A DNA stretch of 64,000 nucleotides from Dyadobacter flavalbus. GTDB taxonomy: Bacteria; Bacteroidota; Bacteroidia; Cytophagales; Spirosomataceae. Position numbers and translations under genes: made by a program. Positions 20,701 to 29,687 of the stretch are shown here, one piece after another. How positions within the stretch are numbered: position 1 is the stretch's first letter; every line of letters starts with the position of its first letter. Where the stretch lies: NCBI RefSeq assembly GCF_006149045.1, contig NZ_VBSN01000026.1, positions 1-64,000 on the forward strand, in the 5' to 3' direction. The notes under the pieces are model-generated. The model saw only the letters and a list, made by a program, of their open reading frames with translations, was not told the origin of the DNA and did no database searches.

Positions 20701-20922
20701 AAGCTGCTTGATAATATAGTCACCGTTGATATCCGTTACCGTACCCGCCTGAAAACCGGTAGATTCATTGCGGACAATAACCGTAGCACCGACAATGCCT
20801 CCAGCCTTTGATTCTGATACTTTTCCTGTGATCGTCGCTTCATTGCCCTGCCCGTAAGTGCGCGGTGGAGCTGTGCATAATAAGATGCAGAGCGCAAAAA
20901 ATGCGGTAATTAATCTGATCAT
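17764..20922 (-). CDS. TonB-dependent receptor with carboxypeptidase-regulatory-like domain (Oar-like)
   Basis: 1052 aa. The signal peptide ends near RTYGQ. A carboxypeptidase-regulatory-like beta domain follows (about 28-110; GATVIVRNESTGF, VTDINGDYIIKQLP). Then comes a plug (about 125-240; GRLPVNGRNFTSLIDLSP, NYTIDGMTSRG, GGTISTVTKSGTN) and a long barrel ending in QLGLRYAF with a terminal Phe. This layout matches Oar-like receptors rather than SusC, and no SusD gene is adjacent. Substrate unknown; the co-directional phosphodiesterase suggests a phosphate ester or nucleotide-type ligand (inference). Confidence 0.88.
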   Translation of the reverse strand: MIRLITAFFALCILLCTAPPRTYGQGNEATITGKVSESKAGGIVGATVIVRNESTGFQAGTVTDINGDYIIKQLPLGSPYSVSVSYVGYGEQKKSGYALNQGDQLRLNFALETDATELQAVDIKASSLKNTVMTLGSSTPISARDIGRLPVNGRNFTSLIDLSPLSNGSSLGGQLASSTNYTIDGMTSRGTIAGGSTQSAYSISMEAIREFKVVTNEYDVTMGRAGGGTISTVTKSGTNQLSGSAFTFGRTDWLSSPYDLRGNKRTQQFSTYQYGFSLGGPIIRDKAHFFVAWDHQADSRPLYIANNLSPADIAANRVTNETLEEFSAIARSKYGMSDAPQYGAFDKRKGTDAIFARVDWQLNSKNLLTLRNNFVREDDKLSEGDNSGINFYESYINRKKFDNSIMASLRTILSPKITNEVKLQHFYEDVAVIPSDELPAQGIPRAIVENVESVSGTNTYFNSIQIGGQRFSPEWFKGNVLQLVDNFYYNTGKINFTFGVDLMYNQMHSRYGSEMNGRFYFTGLENFNNLKPYRYAREIYMSEDESQKVRSLSSGLYAQMETRLGLGLEMTAGLRLDHTTYLNRANFSQVVYDQLGIRTDNKINTLQLQPRVQFTWDVNDQSKDVIRFGAGVFGSALNPYSMVNNMLFDGSKVASVEIQGDLVPTPNFPSYRNDPSTAPGAELFNIPGIERLITINTNSPDAKVPVVYKTNFSYNHFFSDRLRIGVSGYASWARNNYMYLDRNMVDDPFFRIEAEANRGVYVPAASINATNGATNWLNGRKTNQVGRVLELVSEGKKNQYAVVIDGTYRYFRDGQITASYTWNDSKDNTSYNGNVANTATLDQMVVDDPRDLSKMSYANNQFRQKVVFYGTAPSFWGITVGLRYSGIGGTRYTLAVSGNMNGDFVSSNDLAFVYNPANTATPEYLRTGIQAILDNPEAEESIKRYIRENAGKVAERNGGVNDFYGVFDLRLAKRFRIYRNHGIEASVDIFNVANMLNKDWGVGNNLGKQNLLTIRSFDKTKEEFVYNVNKGAGVSSLNGNPYQVQLGLRYAF

Positions 20923-20959
20923 TTTGTGTTCGTTTTTAAAAGGGATTGTAAATGGAGTG

Positions 20960-20967
20960 CGAAAGTA
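20960..20967 (-). promoter_or_regulatory. candidate -7 promoter box of the TonB receptor
   Basis: On the minus strand TACTTTCG differs from the Bacteroidota TAnnTTTG consensus at one position and lies 38 bp before the start codon. I could not identify a confident -33 TTG partner. Confidence 0.3.
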
Positions 20968-21112
20968 GGCACCTGATATTACCAGGACGTTAAGCGAGGG
21001 TTAATGCTGGATTAAATCGGCAAAGGGGTGAAATGTGAGATGCAGCATGTGAGATGCAGAAAATGAAATGTGAGCAGTAAGGTAGAAGAGAAGTTGAGGC
21101 AAGAGTTAAAAT

Positions 21113-21143
21113 AAAAGCCCGTTCCGGAGTGGAACGGGCTTTT
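21113..21143 (-). terminator. rho-independent terminator of the catalase gene
   Basis: A perfect 13-bp stem (AAAAGCCCGTTCC / GGAACGGGCTTTT) with a 5-nt loop, 49 bp past the catalase stop at 21192; on the minus strand the 3' arm ends in TTTT. Confidence 0.8.
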
Positions 21144-21191
21144 GAATGCAGATCATCCGGATTGCCGGTTTATCAACTATTGAAAAGCGGA

Positions 21192-22826
21192 TCAGTACGG
21201 GTTTGCTTCTCTGGAAACTGATTCGGCTTGTTCTACTGCTTTATGCGTGTCGGTTGTTCCGATCGGACCTGCGTCAATGACTTTGGATTCACTGGCTTTC
21301 AGTCCTTCGGCAAACCTTCTGCCGTAATCTTCATCACATTGCGTGAAAAGCTCGATCATTTTTTCCTGAATATGCTTTTTGGCAGGAGCAAGCGTATTTA
21401 CAAGATTGTTGATCAAGTCGTCACGTTCCCAGTCTTCAAAATTCCGGTACGTTTCGCCTGCCTGCTGAAAGTTGTTCTGTCTGCTGATTTTTTCCCTGAC
21501 CAGTGCTGCCTGATACATCGGCGTATGTTCACGTCCGTTTCTTGGCGCTTCTTTCAGGCCGCCCATGGTTGAAGGCTCGTAATTTACATGCGGATTCAAC
21601 CCTTCAACAATATCTTGTCTGTAAGCCATTTGTCCATCCCGCTGATTGGAAGCCACCGCGCGTTTCGGTGCATTGATCGGAAGCTGCAGATAGTTGGTGC
21701 CTACGCGATAGCGCTGTGTATCGGAGTAGGCGAATGTGCGTCCCTGCAGCATTTTGTCATCTGAAAAGTCCAGTCCGTCCACCAGTACACCGGTACCAAA
21801 GGCAACCTGTTCCACTTCGGCAAAATAATTTACAGGGTTCCGGTCCAGAGTCATTTTACCTACCGGCAAAAACGGGAACTGTTCTTTGGGCCACAATTTG
21901 GTATCGTCCAGCGGATCAAAGTCCAGCTCGGGATGTTCTCCGTCAGCCATAATCTGGACGCATAGTTCCCATTGCGGAAATTCTCCTTTTTCAATGGCTT
22001 CATACAAATCCTGCGTTGCGTGATTGAAATTTTTTCCCTGAATTTCCTCAGCCTGTTGCTGAGTCAGGTTCCGGATTCCCTGCAAAGGTTCCCAGTGATA
22101 TTTTACCAGTACTGCTTCGCCTTCCGCATTTACCCATTTATAGGTATTCACGCCTGAACCCTGCATCTGCCGGTAATTGGCCGGAATTCCCCATGGAGAA
22201 AAGAGGAACGTAATCATATGCAATGCCTCGGGCGTATTGCTGATAAAATCAAATATCCGTTCGCCGTCCTGGATATTGGTGACCGGGTCCGGTTTGAATG
22301 CATGCACAAGGTCGGGGAATTTCATGGCATCGCGGATAAAAAATACCTTCAGGTTATTCCCGACAAGATCCCAGTTTCCATCTTCTGTGTACATTTTCAC
22401 CGCAAAACCACGCGGGTCGCGGAGTGTTTCAGGCGAATGGCCGCCATGAATCACGCTTGAGAACCGTACGAAAACAGGCGTACGCTTTTCAGTATTCTGA
22501 AATACTTTTGCTCTTGTATATTTGGCAACAGGCTCGCCGCCTACTGTTCCGTAGCTTTCAAAATATCCGTGTGCTCCGGCTCCGCGTGCATGCACTACGC
22601 GTTCAGGAATACGTTCACGGTCAAAATGAGACATTTTTTCAAGAAAATGATAGTTCTCCATCGTTACCGGCCCGCGATTGCCTACCGTACGGGTATTCTG
22701 GTTGTCATAAACCGGATGCCCTTGCCGGGTCGTCAGCATTTCTGAACCGGTTGTTGCCGAATTTTCTCCATTAGCCGGAATTACCTGTGGTTTTCCATTG
22801 CCGTTGGAATGTGATTCTTGATCCAT
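21192..22826 (-). CDS. haem catalase
   Basis: 544 aa from the ATG at 22826 ([11 protein letters not shown]); the 23 extra upstream codons in the open frame are not family-like. Monofunctional catalase: the distal His is H79 in [16 protein letters not shown], followed by [30 protein letters not shown] and the proximal-haem Tyr region [15 protein letters not shown] (around 370). It decomposes hydrogen peroxide. No signal peptide; cytosolic. The length is in the range of small-subunit catalases with a modest C-terminal extension. Monocistronic with its own terminator. Confidence 0.95.
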   Translation of the reverse strand: MDQESHSNGNGKPQVIPANGENSATTGSEMLTTRQGHPVYDNQNTRTVGNRGPVTMENYHFLEKMSHFDRERIPERVVHARGAGAHGYFESYGTVGGEPVAKYTRAKVFQNTEKRTPVFVRFSSVIHGGHSPETLRDPRGFAVKMYTEDGNWDLVGNNLKVFFIRDAMKFPDLVHAFKPDPVTNIQDGERIFDFISNTPEALHMITFLFSPWGIPANYRQMQGSGVNTYKWVNAEGEAVLVKYHWEPLQGIRNLTQQQAEEIQGKNFNHATQDLYEAIEKGEFPQWELCVQIMADGEHPELDFDPLDDTKLWPKEQFPFLPVGKMTLDRNPVNYFAEVEQVAFGTGVLVDGLDFSDDKMLQGRTFAYSDTQRYRVGTNYLQLPINAPKRAVASNQRDGQMAYRQDIVEGLNPHVNYEPSTMGGLKEAPRNGREHTPMYQAALVREKISRQNNFQQAGETYRNFEDWERDDLINNLVNTLAPAKKHIQEKMIELFTQCDEDYGRRFAEGLKASESKVIDAGPIGTTDTHKAVEQAESVSREANPY

Positions 22827-23256
22827 AATAAGTTTATTTGGTTGATATTGAGTAAACTTAATTTCTTTTCCTGCATTCAGGCCGTGATCCGGCATTCAGA
22901 GTCATTACAGATTGGCCGAAATGTTACTTACCGAAAAATGCGTGCCTGAAGCCGGTTTTCACAGCTTAATTTTCAAATTAAGTACCTGTCACCGGCTTTG
23001 TTTAAGCGGCTGCCAGATTTTTAGTTTTCCTCCGCCCGCAGCCAGCTTCTAGTTGTCAGAACTTTTGCAATTCCCGTGTACTTGAACCCGCAAACCTTTT
23101 GCCGAGTCAGCAGGGATGTTTATCCTAAGCTACTGTAACTGCCCATAAAGCCTTTTGGTAATTGCGCCCTGCCGCCTGCTAACATTAGAATGTTTGAACA
23201 GGAGTAAAATAGAATCTTCCCGCTCAAATTCATTTTTATCACATAACTTAAAAATT
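22827..23256. other. divergent intergenic region, no gene seen
   Basis: 430 bp between the catalase (-) and repeat-protein (+) start codons. No RNA gene or convincing small ORF; it must contain both promoters. An in-frame extension of the repeat-protein ORF covers 23155-23256 but lies before its signal peptide. Confidence 0.5.
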
Positions 23257-25161
23257 ATGAAGAAAATCTTCAAGTTCTTTTTACTGATACTTTGCGGTTA
23301 TGGCCAGTTAATGGCGCAAAGTATAGCTCCTACCGGCGGCAGCGACCCATGCTTAAGCTGCGCACCTCCGTCCTGGACATCGACTGGCGTCATTTCTCAT
23401 GTGTCTACCTTAACTAACGTGGGTGGTTTTAATTCGCTTAAATGGCTGGAATATGGCAGCAATAATCCCGGGCCTGTTTTGCCGCCTCCGTCTGGAGCGA
23501 GTACCTTTTTGACGATAGTTACCCAGGCTAACCAGCCTACAAATCAGCCGCATGAGGTTTCTACAATGGTTACGGGTTTAACTGCGGGACACGTTTATAC
23601 GTTAACTTCTGAAATAATGTCTGCCCGTGTCGGAAACTTTGCCGGTTCTCCGCCAACTTTCGGGACCTATGCCGCCGATATTCTGATTAAAGTGGACGAT
23701 GGCGTTGTTACAAAGCATGTTTTGGTACCTGCTGATGAATGGAATAATTATTCAATTACCTGGACTGCAACAGACACGGATGCCAAAATTTCTTTTGTAG
23801 TGCCGGTAACACCGTCAACAAAAACGGGTGCAATCAATATTGATGTTGCACAAAATGCCATAACCGATCTTTGTAAAGCCGGTACCAATGAGGTTACATT
23901 ACAAGGAAACACAGTTCAGGCTACTTGCCCGACTAATACGGCCGATATTACTCCATTTGTCATCGGGCAAGCTCCTTCGGGAACCAGCGTTGTCTGGTAC
24001 AGTGATCCCGAGCATTCTGCCGGCAAAGAAGTTGCTGATCCTCATAAGGTTACAGGAGGTCAGGTCGGAAGGAAGTATTACGCATTTTACTGGGATGCTG
24101 GTTTGAACTGTTTTAATACCAATAATTCCATTGCCGAAGTATTTGTTCAGCCTGCTCCGCTTTGTGATCCGACCCCGTGTCTAGCGGGTACGGATCAAGT
24201 TTGGCTTGGCACAGAAAAGATCTTTGCAAATTGCCCTGACTCCCTGGGAAATTTGAATAAGGCTGAAATAGATCAGAAACCTTTGGGTGTTATTATAAGA
24301 TGGTTTGACAATCCTTACCATACCGGTCAGTGGATAGAGGATATTACAGCTGTTAAGCCGGGAACATACTATGTATTTTATTATGACCCGCTTTCTGATT
24401 GCTATAATACTGCCGAATCACATGCTGTGGTTACGGTAGAGGTAAACTGTCCTTGTGCAGCAGAAGGTACTACGGTGGCTGTTTCAGGTAGTTTGGTAAA
24501 TGAGTGCCCAAAGCTGACGGTGGACTTGAATAAGGCCGCTGTTAATACACCTCCAAACGGTACGGAGCTGGTTTGGTTTAATAATCCCAGTCATTCAGGA
24601 TCTCCGATTGCGGACGCTACGGCTGTGGGAGCGGGTGTTTATTATGCTTTTTACTATGATCCGATCATGAAATGCTATAATACCGAAAACTCAACTGCCC
24701 AGGTTGTTGCTGTTATTATGGATTGCGTTGATCTGACACCGGTTCTGGATATTGATGATGCTGATTTTACCGAAACGGCTGAACGGGACTTCATTGTGAG
24801 AATAAAGGAACTTAATGGAAGCAGTACGTTTAGTGAAGTCAAATTCAGCGTCACCAAGCCAAGTGGCTTTGATATAACTTACAATTTTTTCAATGGCAGT
24901 TCCAATGTTTCAGGAGGCATTCAGAATCAGAATTCCAACTGGCAGTTTTCCGAAAATAACAAGCTTATTACGATTACGAGCAAGCCCGGAATTGTCGTTG
25001 CAGGAAAAGGAGAGGCAATTATCGGCTTTCATATCAAGCGGAAAAACGGCGTTCCTTTTAACACCATCCAAAATGTTACACCTACAATTGTTGCAGGTGC
25101 CGGTGGTGATATCAATAGTAAGAACAACAATACCGTCACGAACTTGATCACAACCAAATGA
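23257..25161 (+). CDS. large secreted protein with three Cys-containing Ig-like modules
   Basis: 634 aa from the ATG at 23257, which starts a signal peptide (MKKIFKFFLLILCGYGQLMAQ). It has the same architecture as the 4025 protein. The N-terminal domain carries CLSCAPPSWTS and a TMVTGLTAGHVYTLT strand. Three modules follow (about 215-480), each with CP..T.DL, VWF.NPxHSG, YYAFYYD, CYNT and NSTAxV. Unlike the 4025 protein it ends in a DUF11/CARDB-like beta domain (VLDIDDADFTETAERDF ... KNNNTVTNL). Its stop overlaps the possible start of the following T9SS gene. Likely a surface or extracellular structural protein; function unknown. Confidence 0.85.
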   Translation: MKKIFKFFLLILCGYGQLMAQSIAPTGGSDPCLSCAPPSWTSTGVISHVSTLTNVGGFNSLKWLEYGSNNPGPVLPPPSGASTFLTIVTQANQPTNQPHEVSTMVTGLTAGHVYTLTSEIMSARVGNFAGSPPTFGTYAADILIKVDDGVVTKHVLVPADEWNNYSITWTATDTDAKISFVVPVTPSTKTGAINIDVAQNAITDLCKAGTNEVTLQGNTVQATCPTNTADITPFVIGQAPSGTSVVWYSDPEHSAGKEVADPHKVTGGQVGRKYYAFYWDAGLNCFNTNNSIAEVFVQPAPLCDPTPCLAGTDQVWLGTEKIFANCPDSLGNLNKAEIDQKPLGVIIRWFDNPYHTGQWIEDITAVKPGTYYVFYYDPLSDCYNTAESHAVVTVEVNCPCAAEGTTVAVSGSLVNECPKLTVDLNKAAVNTPPNGTELVWFNNPSHSGSPIADATAVGAGVYYAFYYDPIMKCYNTENSTAQVVAVIMDCVDLTPVLDIDDADFTETAERDFIVRIKELNGSSTFSEVKFSVTKPSGFDITYNFFNGSSNVSGGIQNQNSNWQFSENNKLITITSKPGIVVAGKGEAIIGFHIKRKNGVPFNTIQNVTPTIVAGAGGDINSKNNNTVTNLITTK

Positions 25162-25187
25162 TAATTCACATTCAAGATTATTTCCAG

Positions 25188-26204
25188 ATGAAAAATTATT
25201 TTAAAATCATATGCATAACCACTTTGTTGGTTTTCGGAAAGCATGCGTTTGCGCAGGATGTTAGTCTGAACATTCTGGGCCAGCCCGATAAACTTATTTT
25301 AGGACAAACCGGGTATGTGAAAATAGAACTGCTGAATGAATCGCTCGAGGGAATTGCAGCGCCGGCAGGACGTCTGAGATCAGAGATCACGGTTTCACCG
25401 AATATCGAGATAGTCGATGTGGTGAACGACGATAATTCGCCGTTGACCTCATTCGGGACGCTTTTTAAAACATCAAGTACGGTTATTCTCCGATATGACA
25501 AATCACTGGATCCGGGAGAAAATGTTATCTTTCATGTACTTGTAAAGGCCATAACCAAGGCGCCGCTTTCTACAATTACATCAACTTTGGGCTTTCATAA
25601 TGGTCCGCAAACAAAAGGAAACCATAGCGGAAATGATAACAGCGTAACCAATATTCAAACCATCAGTGAGGACCCTCAGCCGGTGACTCTTGTACAATTC
25701 AATGTTCAAAAAGAAGGACAACATGCTTTGTTACATTGGGAAACCAGCAACGAATTCAACAGTGAGCGGTTTGATGTTCAAAAAAGTGTGGACGGCAAGC
25801 ATTGGATAACGTTTGAAACTGTAGAGGCCAAGGGAGAAAGTAAAGAGCTGTCCATATATTCTGCGATTGACAAAGAGCCTTATGAAGGAGAAAACCTTTA
25901 CCGATTGCATATGATTGATAAGGATGGAACCAATACGTATAGTAAGGTGCGTACATTAAAGTTTAAATTCGCTAGCAGTATTTCTGTATATCCAAATCCT
26001 GTTTCTGACTTCTTGAATATTGATGAGTGGAGCACAATATCTAAAGTAAGTGCTGTTACAGCAGATGGAAGAATTGTATACAATTCTGGTCTTCAGTCTA
26101 TAAAAACAATTGATGTAAGAGATTGGCAGTCTGGAATCTACATCCTTAAAATAGTTAAAAAGGACGGGTCTAGTAGTGCACAGAAAGTCCTGGTGACAAA
26201 ATAA
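25188..26204 (+). CDS. T9SS-sorted secreted protein, partner of the preceding repeat protein
   Basis: 338 aa from the ATG at 25188, which opens a signal peptide (MKNYFKIICITTLLVFGKHAFAQ). An alternative start at 25158 overlaps the previous stop (ATGA), so translation may be coupled. A beta-rich domain (about 25-160) is followed by FDVQKSVDGKHW...LYRLHMIDKDG and a type A T9SS sorting signal (ISVYPNPVSDFL ... SGIYILKI ... KVLVTK). Clearly paralogous to the protein at 6508; both follow a repeat protein of the same family, which argues for a conserved two-gene cassette. Confidence 0.85.
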   Translation: MKNYFKIICITTLLVFGKHAFAQDVSLNILGQPDKLILGQTGYVKIELLNESLEGIAAPAGRLRSEITVSPNIEIVDVVNDDNSPLTSFGTLFKTSSTVILRYDKSLDPGENVIFHVLVKAITKAPLSTITSTLGFHNGPQTKGNHSGNDNSVTNIQTISEDPQPVTLVQFNVQKEGQHALLHWETSNEFNSERFDVQKSVDGKHWITFETVEAKGESKELSIYSAIDKEPYEGENLYRLHMIDKDGTNTYSKVRTLKFKFASSISVYPNPVSDFLNIDEWSTISKVSAVTADGRIVYNSGLQSIKTIDVRDWQSGIYILKIVKKDGSSSAQKVLVTK

Positions 26205-26306
26205 TGAGTTGTAGCTGAACAAAAAGATCGGTACCAAGCAATATCTAAGCGACATTTTGCCGGCTCTTCAAGGTATTTATTATTTACTATCCCATTCAAA
26301 GCAATA

Positions 26307-28253
26307 ATGAAAAAACTATTCTTATTAACGCTCATTTATTTAACGACGCTTGTTTTGTCGTTTGGACAGACTGTTTCTATAACCGGCGGTAAGGCTGCAT
26401 GTTATAATTGTACTCCTAATGGGTGGTCTCCAAGCTTTTTAAAAGACCCTTATCCGGCAGTATCCACTATCTCGACTTTTGGCAGTAGCCAACTTTATCC
26501 ATGGGTAACTGCACCATTGCCAGCTTCACCGGCTCTGTTCAGTACATTCATGACTGTTCTTGCTGATCCTAATGTTATAGGTCCAACGCCGGCTTTTACA
26601 ACTATTTATAACTTGGTGCCAGGCCATCAGTACAAGTTTACCTTCCATATCATGACGGCAAAGTACATAGAAGTGGTATCACAACAATCTCCAAGTTTAA
26701 ATAAAATAAGTGACTATGCAGGTTCGGCCTCTTACTCAATAGATGGTCTTCCGGATGTCACTATACTTTTTGATCAGCCTAATGTTAATAATCGGGATAA
26801 GTGGCTTAAGCAAGAATACATTTTTACAGCCAAATCATCAAGTCATAAATTTACTATTCGTGCGAATCCCTGGTATCAAGGTACAAACAGGGGTGCTGTC
26901 AATGTTGATGTAGGGGAAAACGCCGTTGTTGATCTTTCGTGTTTGGCGACTACCACTCCCAAAGGTGAACCCGGTAAAGGAACTCTATCCAATTCTTGTC
27001 CTACTAAAACGATAAACCTTTATGCGGCCTTGGCAAACAGTCCCAATCCTCCCGGCACAACCCTTGTTTTCTTTGACAACAACAAGCATGAAGGAAATCC
27101 GCTTCTCAATGGCCTGGCTGCCCCCAGTACGCCGGGACTGCATTCTTACTATGCCTATTATTATGATGCGGTAAACGATTGTTACAGTAATCCTTTATGG
27201 ATACAAGTGGAACTGAAAAACTGCGTTACGCAGGTTTGTGATGCAGGCAGCTCTCAGGTATCATTAGATGCGCAAAAGACCACTTTGTTTCCTATATCTC
27301 CTTCAACAACAGTCAACCTCAATGATGCCTTTGCCGGTGATCCCTTTACACCGGTTCCATCTAAGCCTTGGGTTTATGTTGCTTGGTTTGATAACCCAAC
27401 ACACAGTGGGGATCCAATTAACGGTGGGAAGTCTGTTCCTCCAATCGTTTCAGCGGGAACCTATTATGCGTTCTACTTTCAAGATTCTTATGGAGGGTGC
27501 TACAATACAGACAATTCAACTGCCAAGGTAGAAGTCAAGAATTGTTACGCAGGCAACCAGCAGGTTTTCGAGGCTAAAACCTTGACTAGTGTTTGCCCAA
27601 CTGTTAGCATAGATCTTAATAAAGCTTTGTCAGGAGCGCCCGTTGCAGGTACGCAGGTGGTTTGGTTTGACAATCCGACGCATACCGGTCAGGCTATGGA
27701 TGCCAATGCTGTTGCGGCTGCTCAGCCAGGAACATATTATGCTTTTCTTTGGGACAGTCAGCATAACTGTTACAATACGGATAATTCAACAGCAAAGGTA
27801 ACAGCAGTGGTTCCATGCCCGTCTGACCTGACGCTTACGGTCGATATTAATGAAGTGAATCTGGATGAAGGTGCTTCCAGGGACTTTGTTGTGCATGTAT
27901 GGAATACGCAGAGCAATCCAACATCTACCCCGATTGAATTTAAAATAGCCAAGATTGATGGTTTCAAAATAACTACGCCGGGGGTTAATTCCGTTTCCAA
28001 TGTTTTCGGAGGAACGGCAAACGAAAATGGAGACTGGCTGCTTTCATTTGATAACGATTACATTATCGTAAAATCCAAACCCGGATCGCAAATGGGGCCA
28101 TCAGGACATTCTGTAATCGGATTCACCATAACCCGTAATGCCGGTGTACCAAGCGGAGCAACCCGTAAAATTGTAGCGTCAATTACTCCAAATTCTGGTG
28201 GTGATACGGATGAAACAAATAATACAGTCATGACTGCAATAGGTGCTAATTAA
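26307..28253 (+). CDS. large secreted protein with three Ig-like modules, third family member
   Basis: 648 aa, signal peptide MKKLFLLTLIYLTTLVLSFGQ. The N-terminal domain (CYNCTPNGWSPS; TTIYNLVPGHQYKFT) matches those at 4025 and 23257. Three modules follow. The middle one has lost the first Cys (LFPISPSTTVNLN) while keeping the second, so its disulfide would be broken. It ends with the same CARDB-like domain as the 23257 protein (LTVDINEVNLDEGASRDF ... DETNNTVM). No T9SS domain and, unlike the other two, no T9SS partner downstream; it may use the partner encoded 103 bp upstream (inference). Confidence 0.85.
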   Translation: MKKLFLLTLIYLTTLVLSFGQTVSITGGKAACYNCTPNGWSPSFLKDPYPAVSTISTFGSSQLYPWVTAPLPASPALFSTFMTVLADPNVIGPTPAFTTIYNLVPGHQYKFTFHIMTAKYIEVVSQQSPSLNKISDYAGSASYSIDGLPDVTILFDQPNVNNRDKWLKQEYIFTAKSSSHKFTIRANPWYQGTNRGAVNVDVGENAVVDLSCLATTTPKGEPGKGTLSNSCPTKTINLYAALANSPNPPGTTLVFFDNNKHEGNPLLNGLAAPSTPGLHSYYAYYYDAVNDCYSNPLWIQVELKNCVTQVCDAGSSQVSLDAQKTTLFPISPSTTVNLNDAFAGDPFTPVPSKPWVYVAWFDNPTHSGDPINGGKSVPPIVSAGTYYAFYFQDSYGGCYNTDNSTAKVEVKNCYAGNQQVFEAKTLTSVCPTVSIDLNKALSGAPVAGTQVVWFDNPTHTGQAMDANAVAAAQPGTYYAFLWDSQHNCYNTDNSTAKVTAVVPCPSDLTLTVDINEVNLDEGASRDFVVHVWNTQSNPTSTPIEFKIAKIDGFKITTPGVNSVSNVFGGTANENGDWLLSFDNDYIIVKSKPGSQMGPSGHSVIGFTITRNAGVPSGATRKIVASITPNSGGDTDETNNTVMTAIGAN

Positions 28254-28314
28254 AGATTGCAAAGCAGAATACATTATTTCCTGTCAGGTCAGACGGTTTA
28301 AGATTTAACATTTT

Positions 28315-28350
28315 ATGTAATGGAGCTGGTTTTGTCCAGTTCCATTACAT
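28315..28350. terminator. bidirectional hairpin terminator
   Basis: A 15-bp stem (ATGTAATGGAGCTGG against CCAGTTCCATTACAT, one G-T pair) with a 6-nt loop between the convergent genes ending at 28253 (+) and 28381 (-). Confidence 0.75.
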
Positions 28351-28380
28351 TATAATCAGGCTTTTTGAGCGGTATAATTT

Positions 28381-29025
28381 CTATTTTCTAAGCAAATATA
28401 TTTCATCTACATTTCCCTTTTCCTTTTCAGAAGTATAAGGAACCTTTGTACGGGAAACCTCCTTCAGATCAGGAAAGTATTTCATAAAAATACCTGCAAA
28501 ATCAGCTTTCCAAAGATAGCCGGTATTTCCCCTGTAATTAATTTCCTGAATATCATCGGAATAATATTCCCATCCCATGATATATTTATTGCTGCAGCGA
28601 TACATCTCTGTCATGATACGGCTATGATCAGCAGGAGCAATATGGATTAAAACCCCATTTGTGCATACAAGATCAAAATATCCGTCTTTAAAAGGGAGAT
28701 CAAAACCGGAACCTTGAATAATATTGATTTTGCTGGTAATTTGTTTTGCTTTTTCAACAGCATATTGTTGTAACTCTATGCCGTAAAGATTTTCAAAACC
28801 CATTCTTTGAAAACCTTTTAACTGCATACCGATATTACAGCCAACTTCCAGTATTCTGATATCCTTAGGCAAGCCTTCAAGTACAATATTGTTGATATCC
28901 AATTTTGATTTACCCCAGGTGTCTAAATAGAATTGATCCCAATCTGCATCAGACTGCCATGAATTTCTGTCGCTGTACTCTTGTCCAAAATCCTTACTCC
29001 AAAAGTTCTCCTGATCTGTTTTCAT
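28381..29025 (-). CDS. SAM-dependent methyltransferase, pseudaminic-acid-associated type
   Basis: 214 aa. The class I SAM-binding motif ILEVGCNIGMQLKGF is followed by LYGIELQQYAV (acidic ribose-binding residue) and FDLVCTNGVLIHIAP. The N-terminal ENFWSKDFGQEYSDRNSW block and the MGWEYYSDD...NYRGNTGYLWK stretch are typical of methylases found near pseudaminic acid or other surface-sugar pathways. No sugar biosynthesis gene lies next to it here, so the substrate is open. Cytosolic, monocistronic. Confidence 0.8.
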   Translation of the reverse strand: MKTDQENFWSKDFGQEYSDRNSWQSDADWDQFYLDTWGKSKLDINNIVLEGLPKDIRILEVGCNIGMQLKGFQRMGFENLYGIELQQYAVEKAKQITSKINIIQGSGFDLPFKDGYFDLVCTNGVLIHIAPADHSRIMTEMYRCSNKYIMGWEYYSDDIQEINYRGNTGYLWKADFAGIFMKYFPDLKEVSRTKVPYTSEKEKGNVDEIYLLRK

Positions 29026-29598
29026 TGTTTAGAATAATTTTTATGTTTAAAAATGAAATTATGTTTGCTAAGATAATGAGGTTCCTGGACGCAGGCGGAA
29101 AGCAGTAATGTTCTACCTCGGTTTCCGCACTTAATATCCAAATAAAATTCAGGACACTGGCACAAGGAGAAGAAATGTTACAATTACCTGTGCGGTTTGC
29201 AGCATAGGAATGTTTAACATTTTTGCAATTGCGTCAATTTCTGGCGGCTATATCATTAGCGCCATTTGAGCTATTACAATATCAATAAAGGATGTTGAGC
29301 TGCAGCAGAATTTCTAATAGAGGCACCATTCAAAACAATAGTTAATATTGTTCAATACAGGTTGCAAAGAAAGAATGCTCATTAAAGTAACCTAATTACA
29401 TTGTACAGTAAACTGCTGTCAGGCTGTAACGCAATTATTTTCGTAAAGGACTAGATGTTGCTTTACTGTCACTGATTAAACGGAAACTATTTATACAGTA
29501 GTATCGATGCTCGTCGTTTAATTCCATTGCATGAATTGAAAACGGCAAAAGGCTCATTTCTTCACGACAAGAAATATTCGACTCATGTTCGGCCTAAT
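29026..29598. other. intergenic region, nothing recognised
   Basis: About 570 bp between the methyltransferase start and the tRNA terminator. I see no coding frame of credible composition and no RNA structure I would name. It is the last chromosomal stretch before the island. Confidence 0.5.
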
Positions 29599-29633
29599 AA
29601 AAAAGCCACTTACAACATTTGCTGTAAGTGGCT
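29599..29633 (-). terminator. rho-independent terminator of the split tRNA-Pro gene
   Basis: On the minus strand an 11-bp stem (AGCCACTTACA / TGTAAGTGGCT, 8-nt loop) is followed by six Ts, 12 bp past the tRNA 3' end at 29645. It shows that the chromosomal side of the junction is to the left. Confidence 0.8.
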
Positions 29634-29644
29634 GATAATCAATG

Positions 29645-29687
29645 TCGGGATGACAAGATTCGAACTTGCGACCCCTAGCACCCCATG
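29645..29687 (-). other. attachment site: 3' half of tRNA-Pro(GGG)
   Basis: Read on the minus strand, the segment fits tRNA positions 32-73: T33, anticodon GGG, G37, 3' anticodon stem GCTAG, a variable loop, a T arm (GCAAG TTCGAAT CTTGT) and acceptor CATCCCG plus discriminator A. The 5' half is missing: pairing in the anticodon stem fails after about two bases, and the D arm and 5' acceptor are absent. The integrase gene starts 149 bp away. This is the standard product of integration into a tRNA 3' end; the intact tRNA-Pro should lie at the far end of the island. Confidence 0.8.

Noticed and set aside
17764..20922. SusC-type polysaccharide utilisation locus
   Set aside because: The receptor is Oar-like, no SusD gene or glycoside hydrolases are adjacent.
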